From NCBI RefSeq assembly GCF_047160095.1, contig NZ_AP038785.1:1054001-1118000 (forward strand): a DNA stretch of 64,000 nt, given 5' to 3'. Below the pieces are notes generated by a model. The model was given only the letters and a program-made list of their open reading frames with translations. It had not been told where the DNA came from and ran no database searches. The position numbers were made by a program, and so were the translations under genes. The stretch is from Rodentibacter abscessus (GTDB lineage Bacteria > Pseudomonadota > Gammaproteobacteria > Enterobacterales > Pasteurellaceae). Below are positions 55,477 through 63,875 of this stretch, piece by piece (position 1 is the stretch's first letter; each line of letters begins with the position of its first letter).

Positions 55477-56196
55477 TTATTTAGTCATCCATTTATCATA
55501 GATTTTTTGATATTCACCATTTGCTTTGATGGCGGCCAAACCGCTATTGAAACTTACTGCCAAATCTTTTGCGGATTTATTCATTGCTATACCTAAACCG
55601 TTACCAAAATACTTTTTATTAGTCACTTTCTCACCGACAAATTGAATTTCCGGTTCTTTATTGATCATATCCGCAAGCACTGCCGTATCACCAAAAATAA
55701 TATCAATACGACCATTTTTTAAATCTAAAATGGCATCCTGTAAACTAGCGTAAGGTTTAGGGGTATATTGCTTCGTTTCAGCCACGGTATATTGTTGGAA
55801 AGTCGTGCCGTTTTGCACACCGATATTTTTAGCAGTTTCTAAAGTCGCTTTACCTTTTAATGCAACATAACTTGCGGTACTGTCATAGTAAGCATCGGAG
55901 AACAACACTTGTTTTGCACGGGCTTCGGTAATATCCATTGCAGAAATTGCCGCATCAAAACGTTTTGCCTTTAAGCTTGGGATCAGTGAATCAAAAGATT
56001 CACCTTTAAACTTACAATCTGCCTGAATTTCTTTACAAATCGCTTTTGCGATATCAACATCAAAACCGACAATTTCACCTTTTTCATTGGTAAATTCAAA
56101 AGGCGGATAACTTGGTTCCATCGCAAAAGTAATATCCTGAGCGTTTGCGACGACGGTAGAGCCTAATAATACTGCGCTTAAAAGTAATTTTTTCAT
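55477..56196 (-). CDS. artI: arginine-binding periplasmic protein ArtI
   Basis: Signal peptide MKKLLLSAVLLGSTVVANA (cleavage after residue 19) followed by a type II substrate-binding protein of about 220 residues. SBP_bac_3 signatures are visible (FAMEPSYPPFEFTNEKGEIVGFD and the NGTTFQQY segment). It captures arginine for ArtQM. 239 residues. It is 16 bp behind artP; only one binding protein gene is present, whereas E. coli has artI and artJ. Confidence 0.93.
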   Translation of the reverse strand: MKKLLLSAVLLGSTVVANAQDITFAMEPSYPPFEFTNEKGEIVGFDVDIAKAICKEIQADCKFKGESFDSLIPSLKAKRFDAAISAMDITEARAKQVLFSDAYYDSTASYVALKGKATLETAKNIGVQNGTTFQQYTVAETKQYTPKPYASLQDAILDLKNGRIDIIFGDTAVLADMINKEPEIQFVGEKVTNKKYFGNGLGIAMNKSAKDLAVSFNSGLAAIKANGEYQKIYDKWMTK

Positions 56197-56212
56197 AGTA
56201 TTTCCTTAATTC

Positions 56213-56944
56213 TTAGTGAGAGAGATATTGTTTAAATTGTTCGGTTTTCGGATGTTCAAAACATTCGGCCGATCCCATTTCCACGATCTTACCCTGTTCC
56301 ATATACACCACTTTAGTCGCCACTTTTTGAGCCACATTCACCTCGTGGGTTACAATCACCTGCGTAATGCCGGTTTCTTGTAATTCTTTAATGATATCAA
56401 CCACTTGAGCGGTAATTTCCGGATCTAACGCTGCCGTAGGTTCATCAAATAACAATACTTGCGGTTTCATCATTAACGCACGGGCAATTGCGACACGTTG
56501 TTGCTGACCACCGGATAAATGCAATGGGAAACGATCGGCATATTCTTCCAAACGTAAACGTTTTAGTAACTCCATTGCATCTTTCTTTGCTGTCGCTTCA
56601 TTTGTACTAAATACTTTCATTGGCGCTTCAATAAGATTTTCGATTACTGTGAGATGAGGCCAAAGATTATATTGTTGAAACACCATTCCTACATCTTGGC
56701 GTAACTGGCGAATCGCTTTCGGGTTTGTTGTTGCTTTAGATAAATCAAATGCATTATTAGCGATGCTTAACTCACCGGAAGTAGGGACTTCCAATAAATT
56801 TAACGTGCGAATTAACGTACTTTTACCGGCTCCACTTGGACCAAGCAACACAACGGTATCCCCTTCTTCAGCTTCCAAATTGATATCAAATAATGCCTGG
56901 GAAGCACCATAAAAAAAATTCAAATTTTTAACACGAATAGCCAT
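56213..56944 (-). CDS. artP: arginine ABC transporter ATP-binding protein ArtP
   Basis: The ATPase of the importer. The start at 56944 (MAIRVKNLNFFYGASQALFDI) has AGAGA six bases upstream and is preferred to an ATG two codons earlier. Walker A is GPSGAGKST, the Q-loop is in VFQQYNLWPHLT, the signature is LSGGQQQRVAIARAL and Walker B is LLFDEPTAALDPE. 243 residues, very close to E. coli ArtP. First gene of the unit, behind a promoter with an ArgR-like palindrome. Confidence 0.96.
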   Translation of the reverse strand: MAIRVKNLNFFYGASQALFDINLEAEEGDTVVLLGPSGAGKSTLIRTLNLLEVPTSGELSIANNAFDLSKATTNPKAIRQLRQDVGMVFQQYNLWPHLTVIENLIEAPMKVFSTNEATAKKDAMELLKRLRLEEYADRFPLHLSGGQQQRVAIARALMMKPQVLLFDEPTAALDPEITAQVVDIIKELQETGITQVIVTHEVNVAQKVATKVVYMEQGKIVEMGSAECFEHPKTEQFKQYLSH

Positions 56945-56974
56945 TTTCATTCTCTTATCTTACAAAGTGAAGAA

Positions 56975-57003
56975 ATATTACGTTTTTATGCATATTTATG
57001 CAA
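56975..57003 (-). promoter_or_regulatory. promoter of artPIQM
   Basis: TTGCAT (56998-57003) and TAATAT (56975-56980) at a spacing of 17 bp, 31 bp before the artP start. Confidence 0.7.
56989..57002. promoter_or_regulatory. ArgR-box-like palindrome in the art promoter
   Basis: TGCATA-TT-TATGCA is a 14-bp palindrome overlapping the -35 box and spacer. It differs from the ARG box (TGAAT-N4-ATTCA) by one symmetrical change in each half. The place and the target genes suit repression by ArgR. Confidence 0.5.
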
Positions 57004-57004
57004 G

Positions 57005-57045
57005 CATAAAAAATAAAAAATCCCAAATTTTTTTGGGATTTTCAA
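57005..57045 (-). terminator. terminator between gmhA and artP
   Basis: AAAATCCCAAA and TTTGGGATTTT form a perfect 11-bp stem with a 4-base loop, followed by a long T-rich run on the leftward strand. Confidence 0.85.
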
Positions 57046-57071
57046 AAAACTTTACTAGAAATGACCGCACT

Positions 57072-57656
57072 TTATGCGTTTTTTGCCATTTCAAACTCAA
57101 TTAACATCATTAAAATATGGATCACTTTAATGTGAATTTCTTGAATACGATCTGCATAACGAAAATGAGGTACACGAATTTCAACATCAGCTAAACCCGC
57201 CATTTTGCCACCGTCTTTACCGGTCATCGCAATCACTTTCATCCCTTTTGCTCTTGCCGCCTCAATCGCATTCAATACGTTTTTAGAATTGCCCGAAGTA
57301 GATAAACCGAACAATACATCACCTTTTTGTCCTACGGCTTCAACATAACGTGAAAACACATAATCGTAGCCGAAATCATTACTGACGCAACTTAAATGGC
57401 TCACATCAGAAATCGCAATTGCCGGATAACCGGGACGATTTTCACGATAACGTCCGGTCAATTCCTCTGCAAAATGCATCGCATCACAGTGAGACCCCCC
57501 ATTTCCACAGGAAAGCACTTTGCCCCCTTGTTTAAAACTCTCCGAAATTAATAATGCCGCTTGCTGAATTAATTTAATGTTATTTTCATCTGAAATAAAT
57601 TTATTTAATACATCTTGTGCTTCCACAAGCTCTGCTTTGATTTGATCCAAGTACAT
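57072..57656 (-). CDS. gmhA: sedoheptulose-7-phosphate isomerase
   Basis: GmhA forms D-glycero-D-manno-heptose 7-phosphate, the first step to ADP-heptose for the lipopolysaccharide inner core. A single SIS domain of 194 residues with GGKVLSCGNGGSHCDAMHFAEELTGR and the LFGLSTSGNSKNVLNAI phosphate-binding loop; length equals E. coli (192). It stands alone between the art unit and the divergent DNA ligase gene, with a terminator after it. Confidence 0.96.
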   Translation of the reverse strand: MYLDQIKAELVEAQDVLNKFISDENNIKLIQQAALLISESFKQGGKVLSCGNGGSHCDAMHFAEELTGRYRENRPGYPAIAISDVSHLSCVSNDFGYDYVFSRYVEAVGQKGDVLFGLSTSGNSKNVLNAIEAARAKGMKVIAMTGKDGGKMAGLADVEIRVPHFRYADRIQEIHIKVIHILMMLIEFEMAKNA

Positions 57657-57853
57657 TTTTGCTCCTTTTAGAAATGAGAAAATCTTGCGGCATTGTATAG
57701 CAGATAGCCCGCTTTATCTAGCAATAATACAAATTCTAGGGTTTCCATATCTCAATCACTTTTTTTCGTGAGCAGGATCGCAAAATTTATCCGGAATATT
57801 TTGAAAACTGACCGCACTTTTCTAGACTTTCCGTGGTTTTTATTCGGAGAAAT

Positions 57854-58684
57854 ATGATGAAATTACGACATACCATTTTAACTTTATTTATCAGTCTAAG
57901 CACTTATGCCAACGTTGATGTTATGCTACTGCAAAATTATGACAATCAGTCTGTTGAAGGCTGGGTAATGTCGGAAAAATTAGACGGTGTACGAGGATAT
58001 TGGGATGGAAAACAACTTTTAACCCGCCAAAATCAACGACTTTCCCCACCGGTTTATTTTATAAAAAACTTTCCCCCTTTTGCCATAGACGGTGAGCTTT
58101 TTAGCGAACGCAATCATTTTGAAGAAATCACCTCCATCGCAAAATCTTTCAAAGGTGAACGCTGGGAAAAGCTCAGACTTTATGTATTTGATGTTCCTAA
58201 TGCAGAAGGAAATTTATTTGAACGACTAAATATATTGAAAACCTATTTAACCGAACACCCTACACCTTATATTCAAATTATCGAACAAATTCCCGTGCGA
58301 GATAAATCCCATTTATATGAATTTTTGGCTGAGGTAGAAAGCAAGCAAGGTGAAGGGGTCGTAGTTAGAAATCCGAATGCACCTTACGAACGAAAACGAA
58401 GTTCGCAAATACTCAAACTTAAAACCGCCCATGATGAAGAATGCATCGTCATCGCACACCATAAAGGCAAAGGGCAATTTGAAAACGTAATGGGTTCATT
58501 AACCTGTAAAAACGAGCGAGGCGAATTTAGGATCGGTTCAGGCTTTAATCTTAATGAGCGTGAAAACCCACCACCAATCGGCTCAACCATTACTTATAAA
58601 TATCGTGGATTAACAAATTCCGGCAAACCACGTTTTGCGACTTATTGGCGGGAAAAAAGTAAGGGTGAAAATAAAGGCAGGTGA
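57854..58684 (+). CDS. exported ATP-dependent DNA ligase
   Basis: A minimal ATP-dependent ligase like the one characterised from H. influenzae. The nucleotidyltransferase domain has motif I EKLDGVRG (adenylated Lys42), then DGELF, LYVFD, GEGVVVRN and LKLKTAHDEE (motif V), followed by a short OB domain (KGKGQFENVMGSL). The start is ATG at 57854 or 57857 behind GGAGA; both give a signal peptide ending STYA, so the protein is probably periplasmic. 277 residues. It is additional to the replicative NAD-dependent ligase and may act on DNA taken up from outside. Confidence 0.92.
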   Translation: MMKLRHTILTLFISLSTYANVDVMLLQNYDNQSVEGWVMSEKLDGVRGYWDGKQLLTRQNQRLSPPVYFIKNFPPFAIDGELFSERNHFEEITSIAKSFKGERWEKLRLYVFDVPNAEGNLFERLNILKTYLTEHPTPYIQIIEQIPVRDKSHLYEFLAEVESKQGEGVVVRNPNAPYERKRSSQILKLKTAHDEECIVIAHHKGKGQFENVMGSLTCKNERGEFRIGSGFNLNERENPPPIGSTITYKYRGLTNSGKPRFATYWREKSKGENKGR

Positions 58685-58712
58685 TAAAACCCGCCTATTC
58701 ATTATCCGCTCA

Positions 58713-60137
58713 TTAGCCGTGGTAACGTCCCACGCCTAGTTCGTCTTCCTTTCTTGTGCGATTCATCACTTCCTGTGGTGATTGTGCAATACGGAGACCC
58801 ATTTCATCTTCGGTGCGCACCACTTCTCCACGTAAAGAGTTCGTGTACACATCCGTGATTTTCACATCCACAAACTTACCAATCATTTCCGGTGAACCTT
58901 GAAAATTCACGATACGGTTCGTTTCCGTTCTACCGGTTAATTCCATCAGGTCTTTTTTAGACGGTCCCTCTACCAACACGCGTTGCTCCGTCCCCAACAT
59001 ACGGCGGCTGAATTGTGCCGCTTGTTGATTGATTCGTTCTTGCAACACATATAAGCGTTGTTTTTTCTCTTCTTCCGTTACGTCATCCGGCATATCTGCC
59101 GCCGGCGTGCCGGGACGCGCCGAGTAAACAAAACTAAAGCTCATATCGAAATTTACTTGAGCAATTAAATTCATCGTTTGCTCGAAATCTTCTGCGGTTT
59201 CCCCCGGAAAGCCCACGATAAAATCAGAGCTAATCTGAATATCAGGACGGGCTGCACGTAATTTACGAATAATCGATTTATATTCCAACGCGGTATGCCC
59301 TCGTTTCATCATCGTAAGAATACGATCAGACCCCGCTTGCACAGGTAAATGTAAGAAACTGACCAATTCCGGCGTATCGCGATATACGTCAATAATATCA
59401 TCGGTAAATTCAATCGGATGACTGGTGGTGAAGCGTAAACGATCAATACCATCAATTGATGCCACTAAACGAAGTAATTCGGCAAAACTACAAATTTGCC
59501 CGTCATGAGTCGGTCCACGGTATGCGTTTACATTTTGACCAAGTAAATTGACTTCCCGCACGCCTTGTTCGGCAAGTTGTGCGATCTCAAATAACACATC
59601 ATCCACCGGGCGGCTTACCTCTTCACCTCGGGTATAAGGCACGACACAGAAAGTACAATACTTGTTACAGCCTTCCATAATGGAGACAAATGCGGTAGGG
59701 CCTTCCGCTCGAGGTTCCGGTAAGCGGTCAAATTTTTCAATCTCAGGGAAACTAACATCCACCACCGAACTTTTACCGCCACGGATTTGATTAATCATCT
59801 CAGGCAAACGGTGTAAGGTTTGCGGCCCAAAGATAATATCGACATAAGGTGCACGACGGCGAATATGTTCGCCCTCCTGTGATGCCACACAACCACCCAC
59901 GCCAATCACTAAATTCGGATTATTTTGCTTTAATTCTTTCCAACGACCTAATTGGTGGAATACTTTCTCTTGCGCTTTTTCACGAATGGAGCAGGTATTC
60001 AACAACAACACATCCGCCTCTTCCGGTGTTTCCGTTAATTCAAGTCCGTGAGTGCTCAATAATAAGTCCGCCATTTTTGATGAATCATATTCATTCATCT
60101 GGCAGCCCCAAGTTTTAATATGTAATTTCTGTGTCAT
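58713..60137 (-). CDS. miaB: tRNA-2-methylthio-N6-dimethylallyladenosine synthase
   Basis: MiaB is a radical-SAM methylthiotransferase that acts on i6A37 of tRNAs reading UNN codons. The N-terminal UPF0004 domain supplies three cysteines (about C12, C49, C83) for the auxiliary cluster; the radical-SAM CxxxCxxC is CNKYCTFC (about C157, C161, C164); a TRAM domain ends the protein. 474 residues equal E. coli length. Single-gene unit. Confidence 0.97.
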   Translation of the reverse strand: MTQKLHIKTWGCQMNEYDSSKMADLLLSTHGLELTETPEEADVLLLNTCSIREKAQEKVFHQLGRWKELKQNNPNLVIGVGGCVASQEGEHIRRRAPYVDIIFGPQTLHRLPEMINQIRGGKSSVVDVSFPEIEKFDRLPEPRAEGPTAFVSIMEGCNKYCTFCVVPYTRGEEVSRPVDDVLFEIAQLAEQGVREVNLLGQNVNAYRGPTHDGQICSFAELLRLVASIDGIDRLRFTTSHPIEFTDDIIDVYRDTPELVSFLHLPVQAGSDRILTMMKRGHTALEYKSIIRKLRAARPDIQISSDFIVGFPGETAEDFEQTMNLIAQVNFDMSFSFVYSARPGTPAADMPDDVTEEEKKQRLYVLQERINQQAAQFSRRMLGTEQRVLVEGPSKKDLMELTGRTETNRIVNFQGSPEMIGKFVDVKITDVYTNSLRGEVVRTEDEMGLRIAQSPQEVMNRTRKEDELGVGRYHG

Positions 60138-60329
60138 CTTTTTACAATTATCAATTTATCCAATAAAAACGGTCGGCTATTGTACAGATTTCTCCCTATT
60201 CTTACCAGTCAAAAATTCAGAAGAAGCCGACTAACGCTCGTTTGGTGAGGTTTAAATAATATCAATGAAATAGCGATTTCTGATAGCGTAATTTCATATC
60301 GCCATTTTATTTTTAATCATCGCTTAACC

Positions 60330-61649
60330 TTACACTACTCTACTCACAATATTTCCATCCGCTACTTTTGTGGTGAGCAATTCGCCTTGTTGTATATCTT
60401 TTACGCTAGTGATTGCTTTTCCTTGGGAATTTTCTGTAACAGAATAACCACGAGCCATCACTTTTAATGGGCTTAATCCGTCTAGTTTTCCGCATAATCC
60501 CGCCAATTTATTTTGACGTTCGGTAAGTTGACGATTTGTACTGAAATTTAACCGCACTTTAAGTTGTTCCAACTGTTGTTGGTGACGTTGAATACGATAA
60601 GGCAGCGGATTTTGTCGTAATCGAATGGAAAGTGCGGTTAATTTTTGCTGCGTTTTTTCAAACTGACGTTGTATGGCAAATTGCAAACGTTGAGCGAGCC
60701 GCTCATTTTTTTCCCGTTGAATATGTAACTGATTTTGCGGATGTTGATTTTGTAAACGCAAAACAAGTTGTTTTAATCGCTGCTCTTTTTGTGTAAATAA
60801 ACGATCAAATGCCATCGCTAAACGTTGCTGTTGATGGTTCAGTTGTTGTAACAGTTCATCTTGATTTCGACTAACTAACTCCGCAGCGGCAGAGGGTGTC
60901 GGCGCACGAAGGTCCGCAACAAAATCGGCAATGGTAACATCCGTTTCATGCCCAACGGCACTGATAATCGGTAAAACGGAACGAAAAATCGCCAGAGCCA
61001 CCTCTTCTTCGTTAAAACACCAAAGATCCTCCAGTGATCCGCCGCCACGCCCGACAATAAGCACATCAACTTCTTGTCGTACATTTGCCAATTCAATCAT
61101 TCGAACAATTTCTTGCACCGCTTCTTTGCCTTGTACGGCAGTGGGATAAATCACCACTTTTAAGCTCGGATCTCGGCGTGCCAAAATATGTAAAATATCT
61201 TGCAATGCCGCACCGGTCGAGGAGGTAACGATTCCCACGGCTTTACTAAAGTGCGGTAGCTTTTTCTTGAGATTTTGAGCAAATAAACCTTCAGCCGCAA
61301 GCTTCATTTTCAATGCTTCGAATTGCTGCTGTAATAAACCTTCACCGGCAGGGTGCATAGATTCAATAATTAATTGATAATCCCCCCGTGGCTCATACAA
61401 ACTCACGTTCGCACGAACCAGCACTTGCATACCATTTTGCGGACGAAACGCCACACGCAAGTTTTTCATACGGAACATCGCACAGCGCACCTGTGCATTT
61501 TCATCTTTTAAAGTAAGATACCAATGCCCGGAAACAGGCTGTGTGAAATTAGAAATCTCACCGGTCAGCCAAATCTGCGAGAAATTGCCCTCTAAGATTT
61601 GACGGGCCGCGCTATTGAGTTGGGAAACGGAATAAATATTTTCTGACAT
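60330..61649 (-). CDS. xseA: exodeoxyribonuclease VII large subunit
   Basis: XseA with XseB degrades single-stranded DNA. The N-terminal OB fold (IYSVSQLNSAARQILEGNFSQIWLTGEISNF) is followed by the catalytic domain (VGIVTSSTGAALQDIL; VGRGGGSLEDLWCFNEE; SAVGHETDVTIADFVADLRAPTPSAAAEL) and a long coiled coil (about residues 260-390). 439 residues, near E. coli (456). The 192-bp gap upstream towards miaB holds no gene; xseB is not in the window. Confidence 0.96.
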   Translation of the reverse strand: MSENIYSVSQLNSAARQILEGNFSQIWLTGEISNFTQPVSGHWYLTLKDENAQVRCAMFRMKNLRVAFRPQNGMQVLVRANVSLYEPRGDYQLIIESMHPAGEGLLQQQFEALKMKLAAEGLFAQNLKKKLPHFSKAVGIVTSSTGAALQDILHILARRDPSLKVVIYPTAVQGKEAVQEIVRMIELANVRQEVDVLIVGRGGGSLEDLWCFNEEEVALAIFRSVLPIISAVGHETDVTIADFVADLRAPTPSAAAELVSRNQDELLQQLNHQQQRLAMAFDRLFTQKEQRLKQLVLRLQNQHPQNQLHIQREKNERLAQRLQFAIQRQFEKTQQKLTALSIRLRQNPLPYRIQRHQQQLEQLKVRLNFSTNRQLTERQNKLAGLCGKLDGLSPLKVMARGYSVTENSQGKAITSVKDIQQGELLTTKVADGNIVSRVV

Positions 61650-61698
61650 AATTTGTTACGATTAAATACTTAGCAATCAATCTTCAGCATAAAGGAAG

Positions 61699-62910
61699 TT
61701 ACTCCACCAACACCCAACCGTCATCAAGCCAGTTGCAAATGGAATCCAGCAACAACGCCATCACCGTTTCGGGATCTTCCGCGTCATTGACTAAATCGGT
61801 TAAAAATGCCCAGTCCAACGCCTCGCCATCGGCTAAACGTTTCAATATTTCCGTTTCAATAAGATTCAATTCATCCAACCATTCGCCATTGGCATAAATT
61901 CGGAGCGGATTTTCCGTGTAAAGCAATTTGCAGTTATTATCTTGGGAAAGCAATGCGCCTTCTTCTAAAACCGACCGCACTTCATCAGGCTCACTGATTT
62001 CGTCAGACACCAACAATTCATATCGGCGAGAACTCACCGCACTTGCCACTGCTTGTTTAAACAGAGTGTCAAAAGCCTCGGAATGAGCAAGTTTATCCAG
62101 TAATTGTTGTTTCATTGCGCGGATATCTTCATCGGCGAGTTTGCCGGTTCGTTGTTCCGATTGAGTTAAACGAAGCGGTAAATCAAACTCACTTAAATTT
62201 AAATCAGGATCTTGATAACAAAAACCTTTACTGATACCGTCAATCAACTGGCTCAAATTCGGATAACGCAAACCAAAAGAAAAAGTCAAACAATCATTTT
62301 CAGCTATGCCGTAATGCGCCATTCGAGCTGGAATATAGAGAATATCGCCCGGATTCATCACCTCATCAATGACTAATTCTCCCATATCATCAAAAATTCG
62401 GATCGGCTGATTCGGTTTAAATTCCGTGCTTGGATCACACCATTTGCCTAACTGCCAACGCCGTTGACCATAGCCCTGCACAAGAAAAACATCATACTCA
62501 TCGTAATGCTTACCCACAGAACCGCCTTTTGGTGCGTAAGACACCATAATATCATCACGTTGCCACTGAGGGATAAAGCCAAACTTATTCCAAAGTAACC
62601 CTAATTCCGGCGACCACTGCTCCATATTTTGAACAAGTACCGACCATTTTTCCGGCAATTTTTGAAAATCTTTTTCTGTAAAAGGACTAAAAAAGACTTT
62701 CCAATCATCTTCCGTATAAGTTTTCACTAAACGTGCGGTAACATCTTCGTTTTGTGCCAATTCAATAATATCTTGAGGTTCAAATTGCCCGATAATTTCC
62801 GGTAAGCCATTACGAATAATCAGCGGCTTTTTCTGCCAATAATCACGCAGAAAAATTTCAGGTGTAATGTGTTCGGGTAAGCAAAAATCGCTATGTGAAA
62901 GTGCGGTCAT
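61699..62910 (-). CDS. roxA: 50S ribosomal protein L16 arginine hydroxylase RoxA
   Basis: RoxA (YcfD) is an Fe(II)/2-oxoglutarate JmjC-type oxygenase that hydroxylates an arginine of ribosomal protein L16. The iron ligands appear as HYDEYD (about H135 and D137) and RMAHYG (about H199). The N-terminal cupin domain is followed by a dimerisation and winged-helix region. 403 residues, slightly more than E. coli (373). The first base quartet ATGA overlaps the rnfH stop, so the two are coupled. Confidence 0.93.
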   Translation of the reverse strand: MTALSHSDFCLPEHITPEIFLRDYWQKKPLIIRNGLPEIIGQFEPQDIIELAQNEDVTARLVKTYTEDDWKVFFSPFTEKDFQKLPEKWSVLVQNMEQWSPELGLLWNKFGFIPQWQRDDIMVSYAPKGGSVGKHYDEYDVFLVQGYGQRRWQLGKWCDPSTEFKPNQPIRIFDDMGELVIDEVMNPGDILYIPARMAHYGIAENDCLTFSFGLRYPNLSQLIDGISKGFCYQDPDLNLSEFDLPLRLTQSEQRTGKLADEDIRAMKQQLLDKLAHSEAFDTLFKQAVASAVSSRRYELLVSDEISEPDEVRSVLEEGALLSQDNNCKLLYTENPLRIYANGEWLDELNLIETEILKRLADGEALDWAFLTDLVNDAEDPETVMALLLDSICNWLDDGWVLVE

Positions 62911-63212
62911 TTTTTCTCTCCTTTTTCCTTGGCGGCTTGTTCTGCGGCACGCTTACGGCGAATTTCTTTCGGATCAGCCAGTAACGGACGATAAATTTCA
63001 ATGCGATCGCCCTCTTTTAACACATCGGTTAATTTTGCCGGACGGCTGAAGATCCCCACTTTATTTTCTCGCAGATCAATGTCTATAAATTGTTGCAAAA
63101 TGCCTGATTGTAAAATTGCCGTTTGCACCATTGTGCCTTCATCTACTTTGAAAGATTTTAAATAATAGCTTTCCGGCAGAGCATAGGCGATTTGAATATT
63201 AATCTGATTCAT
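62907..63212 (-). CDS. rnfH: RnfH-family protein (UPF0125)
   Basis: About 101 residues with a ubiquitin-like fold expected: MNQINIQIAYALPESYYLKSFKVDEGTMVQ, then VGIFSRPAKLTDVLKEGDRIEIYRPL, the family's hallmark ending, and a basic tail (KEIRRKRAAEQ). RnfH (also called RatB) often follows ratA; here ratA is not next to it and function is unknown. Three consecutive ATG codons make the exact start uncertain; I used the third. It is coupled to roxA. Confidence 0.85.
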   Translation of the reverse strand: MNQINIQIAYALPESYYLKSFKVDEGTMVQTAILQSGILQQFIDIDLRENKVGIFSRPAKLTDVLKEGDRIEIYRPLLADPKEIRRKRAAEQAAKEKGEKK

Positions 63213-63274
63213 CATCATTTCTTCATACCAAAATTTTGGGCTATTATAGCGAAAAAATACGGTAAGTTTTAACG

Positions 63275-63382
63275 ATAGTGAATTAAATTAAAAAACATCT
63301 GCTGTATTGCTACGCCTCGCCGTACTATTTGTACTGTCTTCGGTTTGCGGCTTTGTATCCGTTTTTTAATTTAATTCACTAT
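63275..63382. repeat. 108-bp MITE-like element with 22-bp perfect terminal inverted repeats
   Basis: Positions 63275-63296 and 63361-63382 are exact inverted copies (outer end ATAGTGAATTAAATTAAAA). The 64-bp interior is GC-richer and contains CGCCGTACTATTTGTACTGT. There is no open reading frame. The structure is that of a small non-autonomous transposable or REP-like element, set between rnfH and the EamA gene. It ends 16 bp before the EamA ATG and may carry part of its 5' untranslated region. The interior recalls a Neisseria intergenic repeat, from memory. Confidence 0.75.
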
Positions 63383-63398
63383 AAATAAGGGAAACACA

Positions 63399-63815
63399 AT
63401 GAATTGGGTATTTTTCGCCGTAGGTTCTGCCTTTTTTGCAGGCTTAACGGCAATTTTAGGGAAGCTCGGCGTGGAAGGTATGAACAGCAACCTTGCTACA
63501 TTTATTCGTACGATTGTGGTTTTATTGGTTACCGCAGGTATTATTTCCGCCCGAAACGAATGGCAACTGCCTCAACATATTGCGGCAAAGCCCTTTACCT
63601 TTCTGATTTTATCAGGCATTGCCACGGGGCTATCTTGGCTTTGCTATTATCGCGCCCTGCAACTTGCCCCGGCATCTTGGGTTGCCCCCATTGATAAACT
63701 CAGCGTTGTTATCGCCATTATTTTAGGGGTTGCCATTTTAGGCGAGCCGTTGAGTTTGAAATTAGTGATAGGAAGTCTATTGATTCTATCCGGTGTATTG
63801 GTTTTGGCGTTATAG
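63399..63815 (+). CDS. EamA-family single-domain membrane transporter
   Basis: A 138-residue membrane protein with five predicted helices, equal to one EamA (DUF6) repeat: MNWVFFAVGSAFFAGLTAILGKLGVEGMNSNLAT at the start and LGVAILGEPLSLKLVIGSLLILSGVLVL at the end. Such half-size DMT proteins act as dimers; the substrate is unknown. The last part, ASWVAPIDKLSVVIAIILG, is typical of this subgroup. AAGGGAAACACA precedes the ATG. It stands between the MITE-like element and pth. Confidence 0.85.
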   Translation: MNWVFFAVGSAFFAGLTAILGKLGVEGMNSNLATFIRTIVVLLVTAGIISARNEWQLPQHIAAKPFTFLILSGIATGLSWLCYYRALQLAPASWVAPIDKLSVVIAIILGVAILGEPLSLKLVIGSLLILSGVLVLAL

Positions 63816-63816
63816 A

Positions 63817-63845
63817 TTGAGAATTTATCGCTTTTTCGCTACAAT
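63817..63845 (+). promoter_or_regulatory. pth promoter
   Basis: TTGAGA (63817-63822) and TACAAT (63840-63845) at 17 bp, 31 bp before the pth ATG. Confidence 0.65.
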
Positions 63846-63875
63846 ACGCCACTATTTTTAACATCATCACGCACT

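Noticed and set aside
58650..58720. Terminator between the DNA ligase gene and miaB
   Set aside because: AGGCAGGT/ACCCGCCT can pair with a central mismatch but has no T-run; too weak to list.
60138..60329. Small gene or RNA between miaB and xseA
   Set aside because: Only a short GAAAT-AGCG-ATTTC palindrome and AT-rich sequence were seen; no frame, promoter pair or terminator worth reporting.
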